DNA of 64,000 nt, from positions 476,926 through 540,925 of the forward strand of contig VZQC01013830.1 in assembly GCA_009823505.1 (NCBI GenBank), given 5' to 3'. Position 1 is the first letter of the stretch; each line of letters opens with the position of its first letter. Shown piece after piece: positions 1-11,214 of the stretch. The notes under the pieces were generated by a model. It ran no database searches, had not been told where the DNA came from, and saw nothing but the letters and a program-made list of their open reading frames with translations. The position numbers were made by a program, and so were the translations under genes. Source of the DNA: Rhizomys pruinosus. Taxonomy: Eukaryota > Chordata > Mammalia > Rodentia > Spalacidae.

Positions 1-185
1 TCTTTCCCCAACTCCTTTGTGTGAAGCACATTCCTAGCCCTTTTCTAGGGCTTTTCTGGGTCACATGTTCTCTCCCTATAAATATATGCTTGAAAAGAGA
101 TTTGGAGGAGGAGAAGAGAGATTTTTTGTCTAAGAAGAACTTTGCTATATAAGATTTTCCCTTCGAATAAAAAAAATTTGCTTGA

Positions 186-419
186 GGGCTGGAGAGACGG
201 CCTAGCGGTAAAGAAAGAGTGCCCACCACTCTTACAGAAGACCTGGGTTCGATCCCCAGCACCCACATGGCGGCTGAAAACTGTCTTAACTCCAGTTCCA
301 GGGGAATCCGACACCTTCTTCTGACCTCTGCGGCATTGCACAACACAGATGCACAAACACTACATGCAGACAGTACATTCATACACATACAAAAATAAAT
401 AAAAATTAAAAAAAAAAAG
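186..419 (+). mobile_element. B2/B3-type SINE
   Basis: The tRNA-like head 'ggctggagagacggcctagcgg' is followed by a B-box-like ggttcgatcc near 246. The body includes 'cagttccaggggaatccgac', and the copy ends in an A-rich tail. Confidence 0.9.
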
Positions 420-623
420 AAACTTGCTGGAAAACCTATTCAGAACTTGTGTGATTTGCACCTAAAGAGGGTTTTACGGTAAGCAGCAAGTTCTCCTGGA
501 GCCAATCTCCAGTGGCTCACCGCAGCTCACTAGGAGCAAGAAGTGGGCCTACACCCCCACAAGGTTGAATTGTATAAGCTAGCAATTTTATGCAGTAAAA
601 CCTAGTTACAAGAACTACCTCCA

Positions 624-826
624 GGCCTGGTGAAGTGACTCAGCGGGTAAAGACAGCATAAGCCTGATGACTACGTTTGATCCCTGGAACCCATGTAATG
701 GTGGAGAGAATGGACTCCACAAAGTTGTCCTCTGACTTCCACATGCACACCATGTCATGTGTGTACCCACATACACATATAATATACATAAGAATAAAAA
801 TAAAGTTCATGTCAAGAAATAAAGAA
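624..826 (+). mobile_element. B3-related SINE, diverged
   Basis: The head 'tgaagtgactcagcgggtaaag' is followed by the variant body 'gcctgatgactacgtttgat'. The end is A-rich with the TG/CA-rich 3' segment typical of this SINE clan. Confidence 0.7.
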
Positions 827-1206
827 CTACCTCTACATTTGCTGTAGGCATTATCTCCATGTTCTTTCTCTATACTACATGAATGGGATGGGAGCAAGCA
901 AGGCAACCTTAGAAGCCATGTGTTAAATACAGCAGGGTTTCTAGCAGCCTGACCACATGCACAGAGCAGTTGCTGACCTGAACACTCGCCCAGGACTGTT
1001 GCATCAAAATGAAATAAACTTCTTATCTCTATGCTGTTATGTTTCTTGAGTTAATTTGTTACCATGCTATATTTAGCACCAGTTATCATAAGTAAATATA
1101 AATTTAAAATAAAAATAACTACACTGATGAAGACCAGCAACCCAATCACCAAATAGGCAAAGAATATGAACAGAAAATTCATAGAAGAAATTCATATAGT
1201 CTTTAA

Positions 1207-1417
1207 AAATTTTTTTTGAGTGTATGAGTGTATTGTTTGCATGTATGTAAGTGCCTCTGTGTCATGCAATGCCTGAGGAGGTCAAAAGAAGGTGTTGGAT
1301 TCCCTGGAACTGGAGTTACGGATAGTTGTTAGCCACCATGTGGGTGCTGGGAACTGAATCCAGGGCCTCTCCAAGAGTAGTTAGTTCTCTTAACTGCTGA
1401 GCCATCTATACAGCCCC
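1207..1417 (-). mobile_element. B2/B3-type SINE
   Basis: The copy reads from a T-rich end through 'atgtgggtgctgggaactga' to 'gagccatctatacagcccc', which is the reverse complement of the tRNA-like head. Confidence 0.85.
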
Positions 1418-2504
1418 TCATATAGTCCTCAGAGTTGTGAAAAGTACTGAACCTTCCTTAGTAATCTGGAAACTAAAAACAAGGAAGGAAATCACCAAAG
1501 CAATAATAATTCAAGAACATTTTCTTGAATTGAAAAGACAAGTTTTCCTATTAAAAGGGTTCATCAAGGGATCTAGGGAAAAGCCCCTAAGATCCTGGAA
1601 GGAGACAGATCACACATTCAAATGGGAGAAATGAGGAGAGAGGCCTCTTGGAAAGAGTTGACAGGGTAAGAGAAGTCAGCAAGGCAGGCTAAAGCCACCA
1701 ATGATGGGAAGCTTTCATGCTCCCAGATTTGAATGGTGAGGGCTAGGAGTGGTAACCTGAGCCTGTAGGAGAGAGCCAGGATCACAGAGAGGAAGCCAGG
1801 AATACGGACCCCAACCTTAGCCTCCTGCACCTGCTACTCCTTACCACTTCTCAAGCAGAAGCCAGCAAAGCAAGGGATCCATCATGCCATTCATAAAGGC
1901 TGGCCTCTTAGCGGTTCAGTGCATGGTTGGAGGAGGGCAAAGAGGATGTCTGCAATAGTCAACCAAGGCTATCTGCCAAACACATCGATGCATGCCTGTG
2001 ATCCTTCTAAATGTCAGGGATAATGAAAGAGTCCTGGGAGGTTCCAAAGGTAAAAACTTGACTATTTAAAAACAGTTGGGAAACAGAAATGCACCAGAGT
2101 CTATAAAAGAAACAGTATAAGCCAGAAGACGATGGAGCAAGCCCTCAAAATTTGAGGGTAAATCAGTGCCACTTAGTTAAACCATCAGAGTGTGCAAACA
2201 GGATAAAGAGATTCTAAAAACTGTAAATCCCTGTGTCCTTTCTCCACAGTGGAACCAAGGCACTGTACACTCTAGGGCCAGACACCGTTCATGCTGGGTT
2301 ACATTTTTGTTTCTATTATTTTGGATGTTTTTATTAGTGTATGTTAATTAAACACAATAATGGTATCACTAATTTTTTCATTTTTCGCCTCCCCATCCAT
2401 CCCTCTCCACTCTGGCTCCCACACTGCTCTCCTTCCCAACTGGTCCTGCTTCCACTTTCATGACTTTTGTTCACATGCAGATTCCACACATGAACGAAAG
2501 GATG

Positions 2505-2866
2505 TGTATTAGTCACTTTTCTGTTGCTGTGATAAACCACCATGACCAAGGGAACTTATAAAAGAACAGTTTATTTGAGCTTATGATTGATGGTTCCAGG
2601 GAATCAGAGTCCATTGTGGCGGGAGGCATGGTGGCCGGGGCTGGAGTAGCAAGCCGAGGTTCACATCTTGCAATGAGTACGGTCAAGAGAGAGAGAGACT
2701 GGAGACCACAAGGCTTGTTAAACTCACTAAGCCCACCCCCAATGATGCACTTCCTCCAGCACGGCCACACCGTCTAAGACCTCCAAGAACAGGGCCACCA
2801 ACTGGAGACAAAATGTCTGAATACTTAAAGCCTATGGGGGACACTCTCATTCGAACCACCACAGGA
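2505..2866 (+). repeat. Dispersed rodent repeat (family not named)
   Basis: It begins 'attagtcacttttctgttgc' and ends 'cattcgaaccaccacagg', with 'cacttcctccagcacggcca' inside. I know this as a common rodent dispersed repeat but cannot assign the family name with confidence. A related copy lies at 52880-53285. Confidence 0.6.
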
Positions 2867-2950
2867 TGTATGTAACATGTGTCTGTGTCAGGCTTCTTTC
2901 ACTTAAAACTATGATCTCCAGCACTGGGTGACATTTGAGCGGCCTCCTAT

Positions 2951-3240
2951 TGTGGGGAATCCAGCTTGAATTGCAGGTTAGCTTTCCAACTAGCATGCCT
3001 CAGGGCACTGCGTGGCTGAGGGTCTGACCCTGCCCCAAGGAGGAGCAAGCAACATGGCCTAGGTGCCTGATGCTGGGTGGGGCAACTGTGTGCAGTGGCA
3101 TGGCATTGGGGGACTTATGATTGGTCCTCGGAACTGACGTCATTTGGTTTATAAAAGCAAGCTGTAGCAAGGAATAAATTTTAATTTCATAGTAACATCA
3201 TCACAGAATTCCCGGCTGTTATTTTTAATTATTGCGCACA
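2951..3240 (+). mobile_element. LTR-like sequence, possible solo LTR
   Basis: The segment starts TGTGGGG and ends GCGCACA. It carries a TATA-like 'tataaaag' near 3151 and 'aataaa' near 3173, in the order promoter then polyadenylation signal. I found no matching target-site duplication, so the boundaries and the LTR call itself are tentative. Confidence 0.42.
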
Positions 3241-3913
3241 TACAGGCTAAAGTAGGCCTGCATTTCATTCGGGTGGCCAGTGGATTGGAAAAAGGCTCCC
3301 CTTTGGGGACCACCAATTTGGGTAGCTGGTGTTATGAGTGGGTATTGGCTGAAGGGAGGTGATCAGCCATCAGCCTGAAATTCCTGTCCCGGCTCTGGGC
3401 AGGTGGGAAGTCATGGCCAAGAGTGGAACACATGTCTCGTGGGTCCAGGCTAAGGGCCTGAGTTGGAAGTACCACTCAGGCTGGGCTATGGGAAGTAGCC
3501 AGCTGGCCTCTGCGCTACTGTGTTCTCATTCCCCTTAGCAGGGCTACATGGTCCCTGTTTGGCATAAAAAGAAAGCTTCCTACATCCTATGAGCACAATT
3601 ATATTACAAAAGATGTTTCCAAGCATGGAAGTACCACAGCAGTCCTGCTGAGGAAGCTACTGGAGGATGCAGGCCGCAAAAGAGAAGAAAACCACACAGG
3701 ACCCAGGGGGCAGATGAGAGGGCTCCCAGGAAGATGATCAAGAGAAAGAACCAAGACAGCAACTGTGGGCCTGGCCTGTAGAACAAGGTGCTTAGAATGA
3801 AGCTGGAAGCTGGAAGCTGGAAAGCTCCAGGTCACACTACCTCCCAAAGTGACAGACTTAGGTGTTTGACTGCACTGGGGAATCTTCAAGAATTTTAAAA
3901 GTCTGAAGAGGTA

Positions 3914-4113
3914 AGCCAGGCGTGGTGGCGCACACCTTTAATCCCAGTACTCTGGAGGCAGAGGCAGGTGGATCTCTGTGAGTTCAAAGCCAAGCCTGGT
4001 TTACAGAGTGAGTTACAGGACAGTTGGGGCTACAGGGAGACCTTGTCTCAAAAAGACAAAATAAAATAAAATAAAATAAATAAATAAATAAATAAATAAA
4101 TAAAAAAGAAAGA
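3914..4113 (+). mobile_element. B1 SINE with (aaat)n tail
   Basis: The copy has the 7SL-derived body 'gccaggcgtggtggcgcaca', then 'gggctacagggagaccttgtctc', and a tail of aaaat/aaat repeats up to 4104. Confidence 0.93.
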
Positions 4114-4184
4114 AAGATGGTGGTCAAACAGGTAAAAGAAAGCAAAAAGTTGAGAATAGTTACATCAGGAGTAGGAAAACCACA

Positions 4185-4220
4185 GTGGTGGGGGTGGGGT
4201 GGGGGTGGGGGTGGGGTGGG
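4185..4220. repeat. G-rich simple repeat (gggggtggggt)n
   Basis: Repeated runs of four or five G separated by T could form G-quadruplexes on the plus strand. The run sits 480 bp from the coding exon at 4701-4778. Confidence 0.7.
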
Positions 4221-4317
4221 CTTCCAAACATTTTTATTATGTGTGTTTCAGTTCTATCTACTTTATAAAAGTCCAAGTGGACAACTTTGATGAAATTAAG
4301 TATTAAAGTACATAAAA

Positions 4318-4480
4318 GCTGGGAGTGGTGGTGCATGCCTTTAACCCCAGCACTTGGGAGGCAGAGGCAGGTGGACCTCTGTAAGACTGAGGCCAGCCTG
4401 GTCTACATAGTGAGTCATAGGACAGCTAGGGTTATAGGGAGACCCTGTCTCAAAAAAACAAAAAATCAAAACAAATAAAA
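4318..4480 (+). mobile_element. B1 SINE
   Basis: The head 'gctgggagtggtggtgcatg' and the end 'agggagaccctgtctcaaaa' are both present, with an A-rich tail. Confidence 0.92.
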
Positions 4481-4700
4481 TGCAATAGAAGATGGGATAC
4501 TTGGGGGGAACAGAGGGGAACCCACTGTTTATGTAACATAGCGTTTGAAATGGCCAAAGTTTGACCCTATTAAAATACCCTGGGAATGTCAGTTTATAGA
4601 CAAGAGGGAAAGGGAGGTTTACACTGGATAAAATAAAGTTCAAAAAGTAATTTTAAATGGAAGGCTGATGTATTTAAGCAGGTGTAGGCATGATACTTAC

Positions 4701-4778
4701 AATTTTAGCAAGATCTTTCATTCCTTTTTTTATCTCTTTCCTTTTCTGGGAAAACATTTTAATCTCCATTCTGATAGC
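4701..4778 (-). CDS. Cfap43: Cfap43 exon, most downstream in window (coiled coil)
   Basis: The acceptor ttttccatttcag and donor gtaagt are near-consensus. The exon is 78 bp (26 codons), phase 0 at both ends. It encodes AIRMEIKMFSQKRKEIKKG followed by MKDLAKI, a strongly helical, basic coiled-coil segment. I could not find a further exon between this point and the left edge, so the next one lies outside the window. Confidence 0.8.
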
Positions 4779-4923
4779 CTGAAATGGAAAAGCATATCAA
4801 CCTAACAAAGCAAGAGAAGTTGACAGGGAGGGATGACAGGTGCTTAGACAGATACTGAGATAGAACTTCCCTGAAACAGCAATGAAACACTTGCAAAGGC
4901 TGTAGATAAAATATCTGCATTTG

Positions 4924-5160
4924 GGCTGGGGAGATGGCTTACCTTGTAAGCACTTGCCATACAAGTGTGAGAACTGGGGTTCAGGTCGTCAGAAACCCAT
5001 GTAAATGCCTGGTAGGCATAGTGACCCATCTGGAAATCTGAGAGGGGAGGATCCCCAGAGCAAGCTGGCTAGCAACACTAGCTACATCTGTGAGCTCTGG
5101 GATTGATTGAGAAGCCCTGCTTCAGGGAATAAATAAGATGGAAGAGCAACGGGGGGGGGG
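4924..5160 (+). mobile_element. B4-type composite SINE
   Basis: A tRNA-like head 'gggctggggagatggcttac' is joined to a diverged B1-like body and a run of G at 5149-5161. The 'cacgcccacatgcacgcc' array follows. Confidence 0.6.
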
Positions 5161-5194
5161 GGATAATTCTGGACATCAACGGTAGGCAGGCCTC

Positions 5195-5268
5195 TACGTG
5201 CACGCCCACATGCACGCCCACATGCACGTGCACGCTCACATACACATGCACGCCCACATGCACACACC
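5195..5268. repeat. Short tandem repeat, (acatgcacgccc)n-like
   Basis: Imperfect units of 'cacgcccacatg' and 'acatgcacgtgc' repeat about six times directly after the B4-like SINE. This is probably an expanded SINE tail. Confidence 0.7.
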
Positions 5269-5886
5269 AAACAGGGAAAAGAAAAATCCATGAAATCATG
5301 CCCCTGTGATACCCTGCTTAAATCTAGTGGTATTCATAAGTGACCTCTGAAGCCAATGGAAACGGATGTCATTTACACAGCCCATGGAGAGAAAACAAGT
5401 GATGAAAAGTTAAAGAGCAACTAAGTGACAAAGAAAGACTAACATAATGTGCTTTTCAGTCCTGAACTTGAGTGCGACCAAGCAACCAGGCAGGATCCGG
5501 ACACAAGCGGCCATCAATCAGCCTGCTGCTGCCCACGACACCTCCTAATGTCCTGAGTCCCTTCTTCTCCCAGCCCACCCCTTTAAGACACGCATCCATC
5601 AAAACTCACTCCAAAATGTGGTATCACAGATCATTCCTGGCTTTGGCTTTCCTGCATACTTTTGTTGGGTTTCATGTTAACTTAAGTATAGTTCTTAAAG
5701 CTTGAATAATTTAAGCTAAAAACCTGGGTGAAGCTTAGGTGTGTACATGCTGTTTGCTTTCAGGAACGTTACTGGTGCAATGATGTCTCCTTCAACATTC
5801 TAACTCTCCCCTAGGCTTCCACAGGAAATGAATGTAGCTGGCATACACAGAGTGTATTTCAAACCTGTCCCATGCTCTGTAAATAC

Positions 5887-5976
5887 CTCTTCATTTTTTT
5901 TTTGGATCCAGGAAATTTCCTTTTTTTCCTCAGTGGTAACTAATTCCTCTTGTGATGAGTCCACGGTCAATTTAGT
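5887..5976 (-). CDS. Cfap43: Cfap43 exon (acidic/lysine-rich linker)
   Basis: The acceptor is ctaatctctctcag and the donor is gtattt. The exon is 90 bp (30 codons), phase 0 in and out. It encodes TKLTVDSSQEELVTTEEKK, then EISWIQKKNEE. It contains a run of ten A in the coding sense (codons for Gln-Lys-Lys-Asn), an unusual homopolymer in a coding exon. The content suits the start of the coiled-coil half of the protein. Confidence 0.8.
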
Positions 5977-6599
5977 CTGAGAGAGATTAGGAGGAGAGAT
6001 GTATTTGTTAAAACCTCATCCAACACTTCTCCAGGCTTACTTCACATAACTTCATTGAATTCCTTCACTTCTGTCACATTGAAAAAAATAACACCAAACA
6101 TGTGCCTGCCTAAGACATAAGCTTTAATTTCTACAAGTCTGCTACCACAGAAATTTTTAAAAAGTTCTAAAGCCTAATAATATGGCATTACATGAAGTAA
6201 GATCACTCGATAGTGTTTAAAATGAACAGCTGCTTTGCAAGTGACTGAGAAAGTCGCTGAGAAAGCACAAGTGATGACGCAGATTGAAGCAAGGTCAAAT
6301 CCCGCCTCCTCCCATAGCTGTGGACCATGGTTCCTGCACATCCTGCCTTGCCAATTTACTGTCTGCTCATTCTTTGGAGGTTTTAACACACTCTACCACA
6401 CAGTTTCCAGCTCCTCTTTGTGCCCAGTGTCTGGGACACTCTGGGGCGTCTCAGCCTCATGGGTGAGTTGTGACCTCGCTGGCTGACCCTCACTCTCTTG
6501 TGCCTCTCTGACTTTTTCCTGCCTTTCCAGACGCAGCTCTCTCCTGGTCCCTTCTGCTTCTCACCATTAATTCTCCCATCATGACCTTCCCTAGTTTGT

Positions 6600-6965
6600 T
6601 TAAAAATATACTTTTTACTGAATTTTTGTGGATTTCATGCAATACATCTAATCACATTTAGCCTCCTCCTTTCCCTGTGTGCGTCCTCCCCTACAGCCCA
6701 CCCACACGACTTCATGCATTCTGTTATATATGTTAAGGCCTATTAAGTTTGCCTACCCAGCTCTCTCTGGGTCTGAGTTCATCCATCCACTGGACTTGTT
6801 CAGCCTGTGTAGCATCACTCCCTTAAAGAAGATCAACTGTCCCTCACCCAGCAGTGATCATAGTTCCTCAGCAAAGGCTGTGGCCTCCCGTCCACTTCCC
6901 CAGTTCCATGCTGGTTTTTGTCTGGGTTTTCATGGGTCTTGTGTGTGCTGTCAACTGCTGTAAGT
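6600..6965 (-). mobile_element. Lx-like L1 3' end
   Basis: Read on the minus strand it ends with 'tgcatgaaatccacaaaaat', the usual 3' terminus of this rodent L1 group. It matches copies at 33465-33865, 38850-39215 and 56060-56475 along most of its length. Confidence 0.65.
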
Positions 6966-6969
6966 TCTT

Positions 6970-7920
6970 ATGACCAAGGACCCAGGAGGCTGTAAGACTC
7001 TTTCCTTATGGCCACACACCTTCTCCCCTGGCTCTTACAATCTGTATCTTTAAAGTCAATCCTTGTGCCCTTGACTGTCAAATCAACATCTATGGTCTTG
7101 GCCTCTCTCCAGAACTTAAGGTTCACCTATCCAGTGTCCTAGGCCTTTTTTTTTTTTAAATCTCTCCTCAAACTCGGCATGGATAAAACTGACTTCAGAT
7201 CTTGTCTTTGTCTCCACAGAGGCTGGCTCCCCCATGTCCATACCATCCTCATGCAGAGTGCCACCTTCTACACAGCTGTTCAAAGAAAAGAGCCTACACG
7301 TCATCTTCTTCCTCTCCCTCTATGCCCATCCTTTGGCAAGTCCTACCAGTTCTGCCTCAGAATTCGATCTGGAACCCATTACTTGTGCTCTCCACAGCCC
7401 TCCCCACTGCTATAGCTTCTCAAGTAATCTCCATGCTCCCACTCTGTCACCTACAGGAAATATTCTCCACAAAGCAGCAAGTGATCACTACGAAACTGAA
7501 AACCAGGTCTTATTAGTCCTCTGCTTCAAAAGATTCTCATCATGTGCAAAATAAAACCCAAGGTCAGTCTGTCTTCCTCCCCTGTCTCTGTTCCATTGTG
7601 AGGACTGCTCCCTCCTTGCTTGATTCAACTGGACAGGCAGAGCTTCCCACAGCATATGGCAAGCCCATTTGCTCCTTTGCCTTGAGTTCTCTTGCCTTTC
7701 TGCCTGTCTCTTTGCAAATGGGCACCCTCTTTTAATTCAGATATTAGCTTATGGAGAGGCTATCCCAATAATCAGTATTATATCATCCTATTCTTATTCC
7801 ACAGATAAAGTTCGACACCTTTTCATACGTTTAGAATATCTTGTTTACAGTTCCATCTATCCCAGACTCCAGACTAACACTGTGAAAGTTCCTAGCAAGT
7901 CTTTGTTGAATGACTGTTGG
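6970..7920. other. Intron, possibly ancient repeat
   Basis: No gene is visible. The part at 7540-7735 has a pyrimidine-rich composition and phrases similar to 56700-57200, and may be an old mammalian interspersed repeat on the minus strand. I cannot name it. Confidence 0.35.
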
Positions 7921-8089
7921 GTTTTTTTTTTTTTTTTTTTTCCCCGGTCTTTTCAAGACAGGGTCTCCCTGTAGTCCCAGCTGGCCCGGAACTCACTCTT
8001 TAGAGCAGGCTGGCCTTGAACTCACAAAGATCCATCTGCCTCTGCCTCCTAAGTGCTAGGATTAAAGGCGCACACCACCATGCCTGGTT
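7921..8089 (-). mobile_element. B1 SINE
   Basis: A poly-T start leads into 'gacagggtctccctgtagtc' and closes with 'caccaccatgcctgg'. Confidence 0.92.
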
Positions 8090-8310
8090 TGAATCAGTGT
8101 TATTTTATAGCCAGACACACCCTAAATCATGAATGTGATATGAAAATAGACTGTTTTGACCAACGACTGATACTGCTAGCTGCTTTTTTCTGAGAAAGCC
8201 CACATCTTATAATATGGTTAAAATGAGACTTAAGATGTAATATTTATGACCACTTGGAGAAAAGCTGAATGTTTCCTCTCAGATGTAACTTATATTGTAT
8301 TTTAGAAATG

Positions 8311-8402
8311 CGGGGCGTGGTGGCACACATCTTTAATCCTAGCACTTGGGAGGCAGAGGCAGGCGGATCTCTGTGAGTTCAAGGCCAGCCTGGTATACCT
8401 GG
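8311..8402 (+). mobile_element. B1 SINE, 3'-truncated
   Basis: The head 'gcggggcgtggtggcacaca' is intact. The copy stops after 'cagcctggtatacctgg', without the last third or an A tail, about 95 bp from the coding exon at 8499. Confidence 0.85.
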
Positions 8403-8498
8403 ATAAGGAGAAACAGAATTAAATTTGTGCTTAGAAAACTATAAACTGAAAACTTCTATGTGATTTATAAAGAAAGAGCAAGAAAGGAAGCTAGCTAC

Positions 8499-8655
8499 AG
8501 CGGATTCAGATGATGATTCGTCTTCCTGCTCCTCTTGCAAGTAAAGTCTCAATGTAGCCAAATAATTATTCTCTCTTTTAGCAGTGCTGCTCAGAACATC
8601 TGACAGTTGCTGGCTATATTGAAGGATGTCATTTGCTAAGTTTGTTCCAAGTCGC
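8499..8655 (-). CDS. Cfap43: Cfap43 exon (transition to coiled coil)
   Basis: The acceptor is tttttattatcatag. The exon is 157 bp: one base to complete Lys, then 52 codons, phase 0 at the end. It encodes RLGTNLANDILQYSQQLSD, then NNYLATLRLYLQ and the acidic EEQEDESSSESA. This marks the shift from propeller to helical sequence. The donor gtagct is the weakest in the chain. It is chosen because it gives phase 0, as the next exon requires, and because no better GT follows nearby. Confidence 0.8.
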
Positions 8656-9651
8656 CTATGATAATAAAAAGAAAAAACACATAGCTATAAAATTACAATT
8701 ATTTAGCAATATTATTTCCAGGTAACTATACAAAGAAATATGAATTAATTCTTCACAGTTCCCTTTAGTTCTTATTAGATCTATACTTCTCAGAAGAGAA
8801 CCAACCATTTTATGGGGTCTGAGACATAAGTTCATGATCTTTCTTGGGTGATTTCTCCTCATGTTGCCTCGTACCCTCTCTCAGCCTGGCCTTTGGCTAC
8901 CACACAGAACAGCCACTGCTTCCACTGAGCCCCCAGAATGCACCAAGCTGTGAGACACTGTACTGCTTCAATTGCATGAGCTCCTTACTACACTTAACCT
9001 CACAGCACATTTCAAAGGGTTACTTCTATCCAAGATACCAGGGCAACTGTACCAGTTAGCATCACTGGGAGGGATTAGGAAAACACATGCCAAGTTTTAT
9101 CTGTAGACATTCTGATGCAGGCAGAATGGATGGCCCCAGATATGCACATCCAGCAAGTTCACAGAAGCTCCAGACCCCAACCTTGAGTAAGATTTTTACA
9201 GATGACTGAAAGGTATTCTAAGAAGCTTAAGCACAGAAGCTCCTAAGTCCTAGATCAAGGTTTCAAACACAAATTTGTTTAGAGTTCAGGTAATTACAGA
9301 TGGTTGGAAGAGTCTTTACTTCCATCAATAGGGATCTTGCCTGTGTCTGCTATTTCCTGAGATGGTATTTATTCTCTGACTGTAAAGGTATGTTAGGACT
9401 TATTTAACAAGGCACAAGTTTATATTCTACTCAGGAGTCCACGTATAAAATGGGTATGATGATGCAGTCTTAAAACGAGCTCTTGAAATAAATGATTATC
9501 CAAATTATTATGATACAAAACCGTAATATTGAATATTTTCAACATGTCACCAAGAAAGGCTGTTACATTGCTGTTTTAATGTTACTGTTGTCAGAATGAA
9601 TTGTACATCATAAGAGATGAGCATCAGCAGATTGAACAAGACAGTATTTAA

Positions 9652-9880
9652 GGGGCTGGAGAGATGGCTCAGTAGTTAAGAGTACTGGCTGCTCTAGCAA
9701 AGGACCAGGGTTCAGATCCCAGCATCCACATGGCTGTTAACAACCATCTGTAACTCCAGTTCCAGGGGATCAAATGCCCTCTTCTGGTGTCCACAGGCAT
9801 TGCATGAATGGGTATACTTGCATGCATTCAGACAAAACACACAATATAAACAAATATACATAAAATATTTTTTTAAAGAC
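9652..9880 (+). mobile_element. B2/B3-type SINE
   Basis: The head is 'ggggctggagagatggctca'. Imperfect flanking repeats (aagacagtat on the left, aagacagcat on the right) look like an aged target-site duplication. Confidence 0.88.
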
Positions 9881-10295
9881 AGCATGTAAAGTTCAGGCTG
9901 TATTTGTGTGTCACCTTGCTGACTCCCACTCCCAGGGTCCAACAGTGCCTCGGTTGGCCAAGGCGGCTCTCCCAGCCAGGACCATGATTTCTGTACCTGA
10001 GCAGCACCAGAGCCAAGTCCTAGATAATTAGGGGTAAGCTCTATGCTTGGGGACCTGATGGTCTTATGCCACCCTGCCTATTCTATCCTGCCCCTGCTTC
10101 TTCCCACCCCTCAGCCTCCTCACCCACCCTGCTGTTTCCCATGGTTCCCAAAGCCTGGTGTGCCCCAACTTCTTCAATCTGTCAGTATCAAGCCTATCTT
10201 CTCAATAGCAGCTGTCTCGTGATATGTTGGCCCTAAATGACAATAAATTCTACATTTTGAAACACCATATACATGACATTGTTTATTGTACGTAC

Positions 10296-10426
10296 TTCCA
10301 TTTTAGGCAGACAAGGGTGCCGTCATGCTTCCCATTCACCAGAATGTTCTTTCCATCCGTTGACATTTTCACGGACTGAATCCCATGCCCCTGGTGAGAG
10401 TGGCTTTGACTCCATGCAAAAGGTTC
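10296..10426 (-). CDS. Cfap43: Cfap43 exon (WD repeat)
   Basis: The acceptor is aaaactattgag and the donor is gtacgt. The exon is 131 bp, phase 0 in and phase 2 out. It encodes [20 protein letters not shown], then [20 protein letters not shown] and LKW. '[20 protein letters not shown]' is a clear WD blade with the GH...W pattern. The terminal AA joins G of the next exon to give Lys. The assembly gap at 10514-10571 lies only 87 bp upstream of the acceptor. Confidence 0.87.
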
Positions 10427-10513
10427 CTCAATAGTTTTAGGAACAAAATAGAGAAATTACAAATGCAATTTTACAACATGACTTTTCTTTCTTTTCTTTT
10501 CTTTTTTTTTTTT

Positions 10514-10571
10514 NNNNNNNNNNNNNNNNNNNNNNNNNNNNNNNNNNNNNNNNNNNNNNNNNNNNNNNNNN
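10514..10571. other. Assembly gap (58 N)
   Basis: Fifty-eight unresolved bases follow a CTTTT/poly-T run, so the missing sequence is probably a T-rich repeat. It falls in the intron, 87 bp upstream (in gene sense) of the exon at 10296-10426. Confidence 0.98.
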
Positions 10572-11210
10572 CAAAGTAACCTACCATAACTATTAATGCT
10601 GCTTAAATACCTATATATCTAATTGCTTGTGCTTCATTAGTAGGATCGAAAGGTTATTCCTGGACAGACTGTCAGCCCATGAAAGGAAACAGCCAGAATT
10701 GACCAGAATCCAAGACAACAGCTCCAGAGAGAGCCATGTATCTTTTCTATACCTGTGCTCCAATTCTTCCCTCAAAAGCAGAGAATGGAACTAGTATCAC
10801 CAGTAATCTTTCAGAAAATTTCATGTATATGTAAATTATGCAAATATATTTTCACATTGTACCAGGATATGTATATTGTGTACCTTATTCTTCCATTTAG
10901 CAATCTACACATCTTGGAGTTCTCTCCATGTTGTTATATAAGGATCTCCCTATTCTGTATCATAGCTGCATGAAACTCCATGTTTTTTATGTGTTGCATA
11001 GTATATTTATTTACCTAGTCCTCTGGGTATGAAAACTCAGGTTATTTTTACAGTGTTCCCATGAATAGCTTTATCTACAAAGTGCTGTGCATAGATAATA
11101 AAATCATCCAGAACAGCTCCGCTGCCTTGGCATGTTGGGCTGGTAGCAGCTGCACTGTACTTCGGACACTGCAGCAGAGTTCATAAATCATTTACTTATA
11201 AATAATCTCT
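10572..11210. other. Intron, decayed repeat suspected
   Basis: The AT-rich text around 10860-11100, including 'ggagttctctccatgttgtt', resembles old antisense repeat sequence. I cannot assign a family, and there is no gene. Confidence 0.35.
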
Positions 11211-11214
11211 AGCT

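Larger units (their letters stand above)
1..4700. other. Cfap43 intron downstream of last visible exon
   Basis: No exon with coiled-coil coding and splice sites was found on the minus strand, and no gene on the plus strand. The stretch holds three tRNA-derived SINEs, a dispersed rodent repeat (2505-2866), an LTR-like piece (2951-3240) and two B1 copies. The parts 830-1200, 1420-2500 and 3250-3900 show nothing I recognise. Confidence 0.6.

Noticed and set aside
2951..3600. Provirus with internal genes after the LTR-like piece
   Set aside because: No primer-binding site, no gag or pol reading frame and no second LTR could be seen.
3599..3889. Minus-strand ORF as the next downstream Cfap43 exon
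   Set aside because: The next exon should continue a charged coiled coil; this peptide is Ser/Leu/Pro-rich without fitting splice sites.
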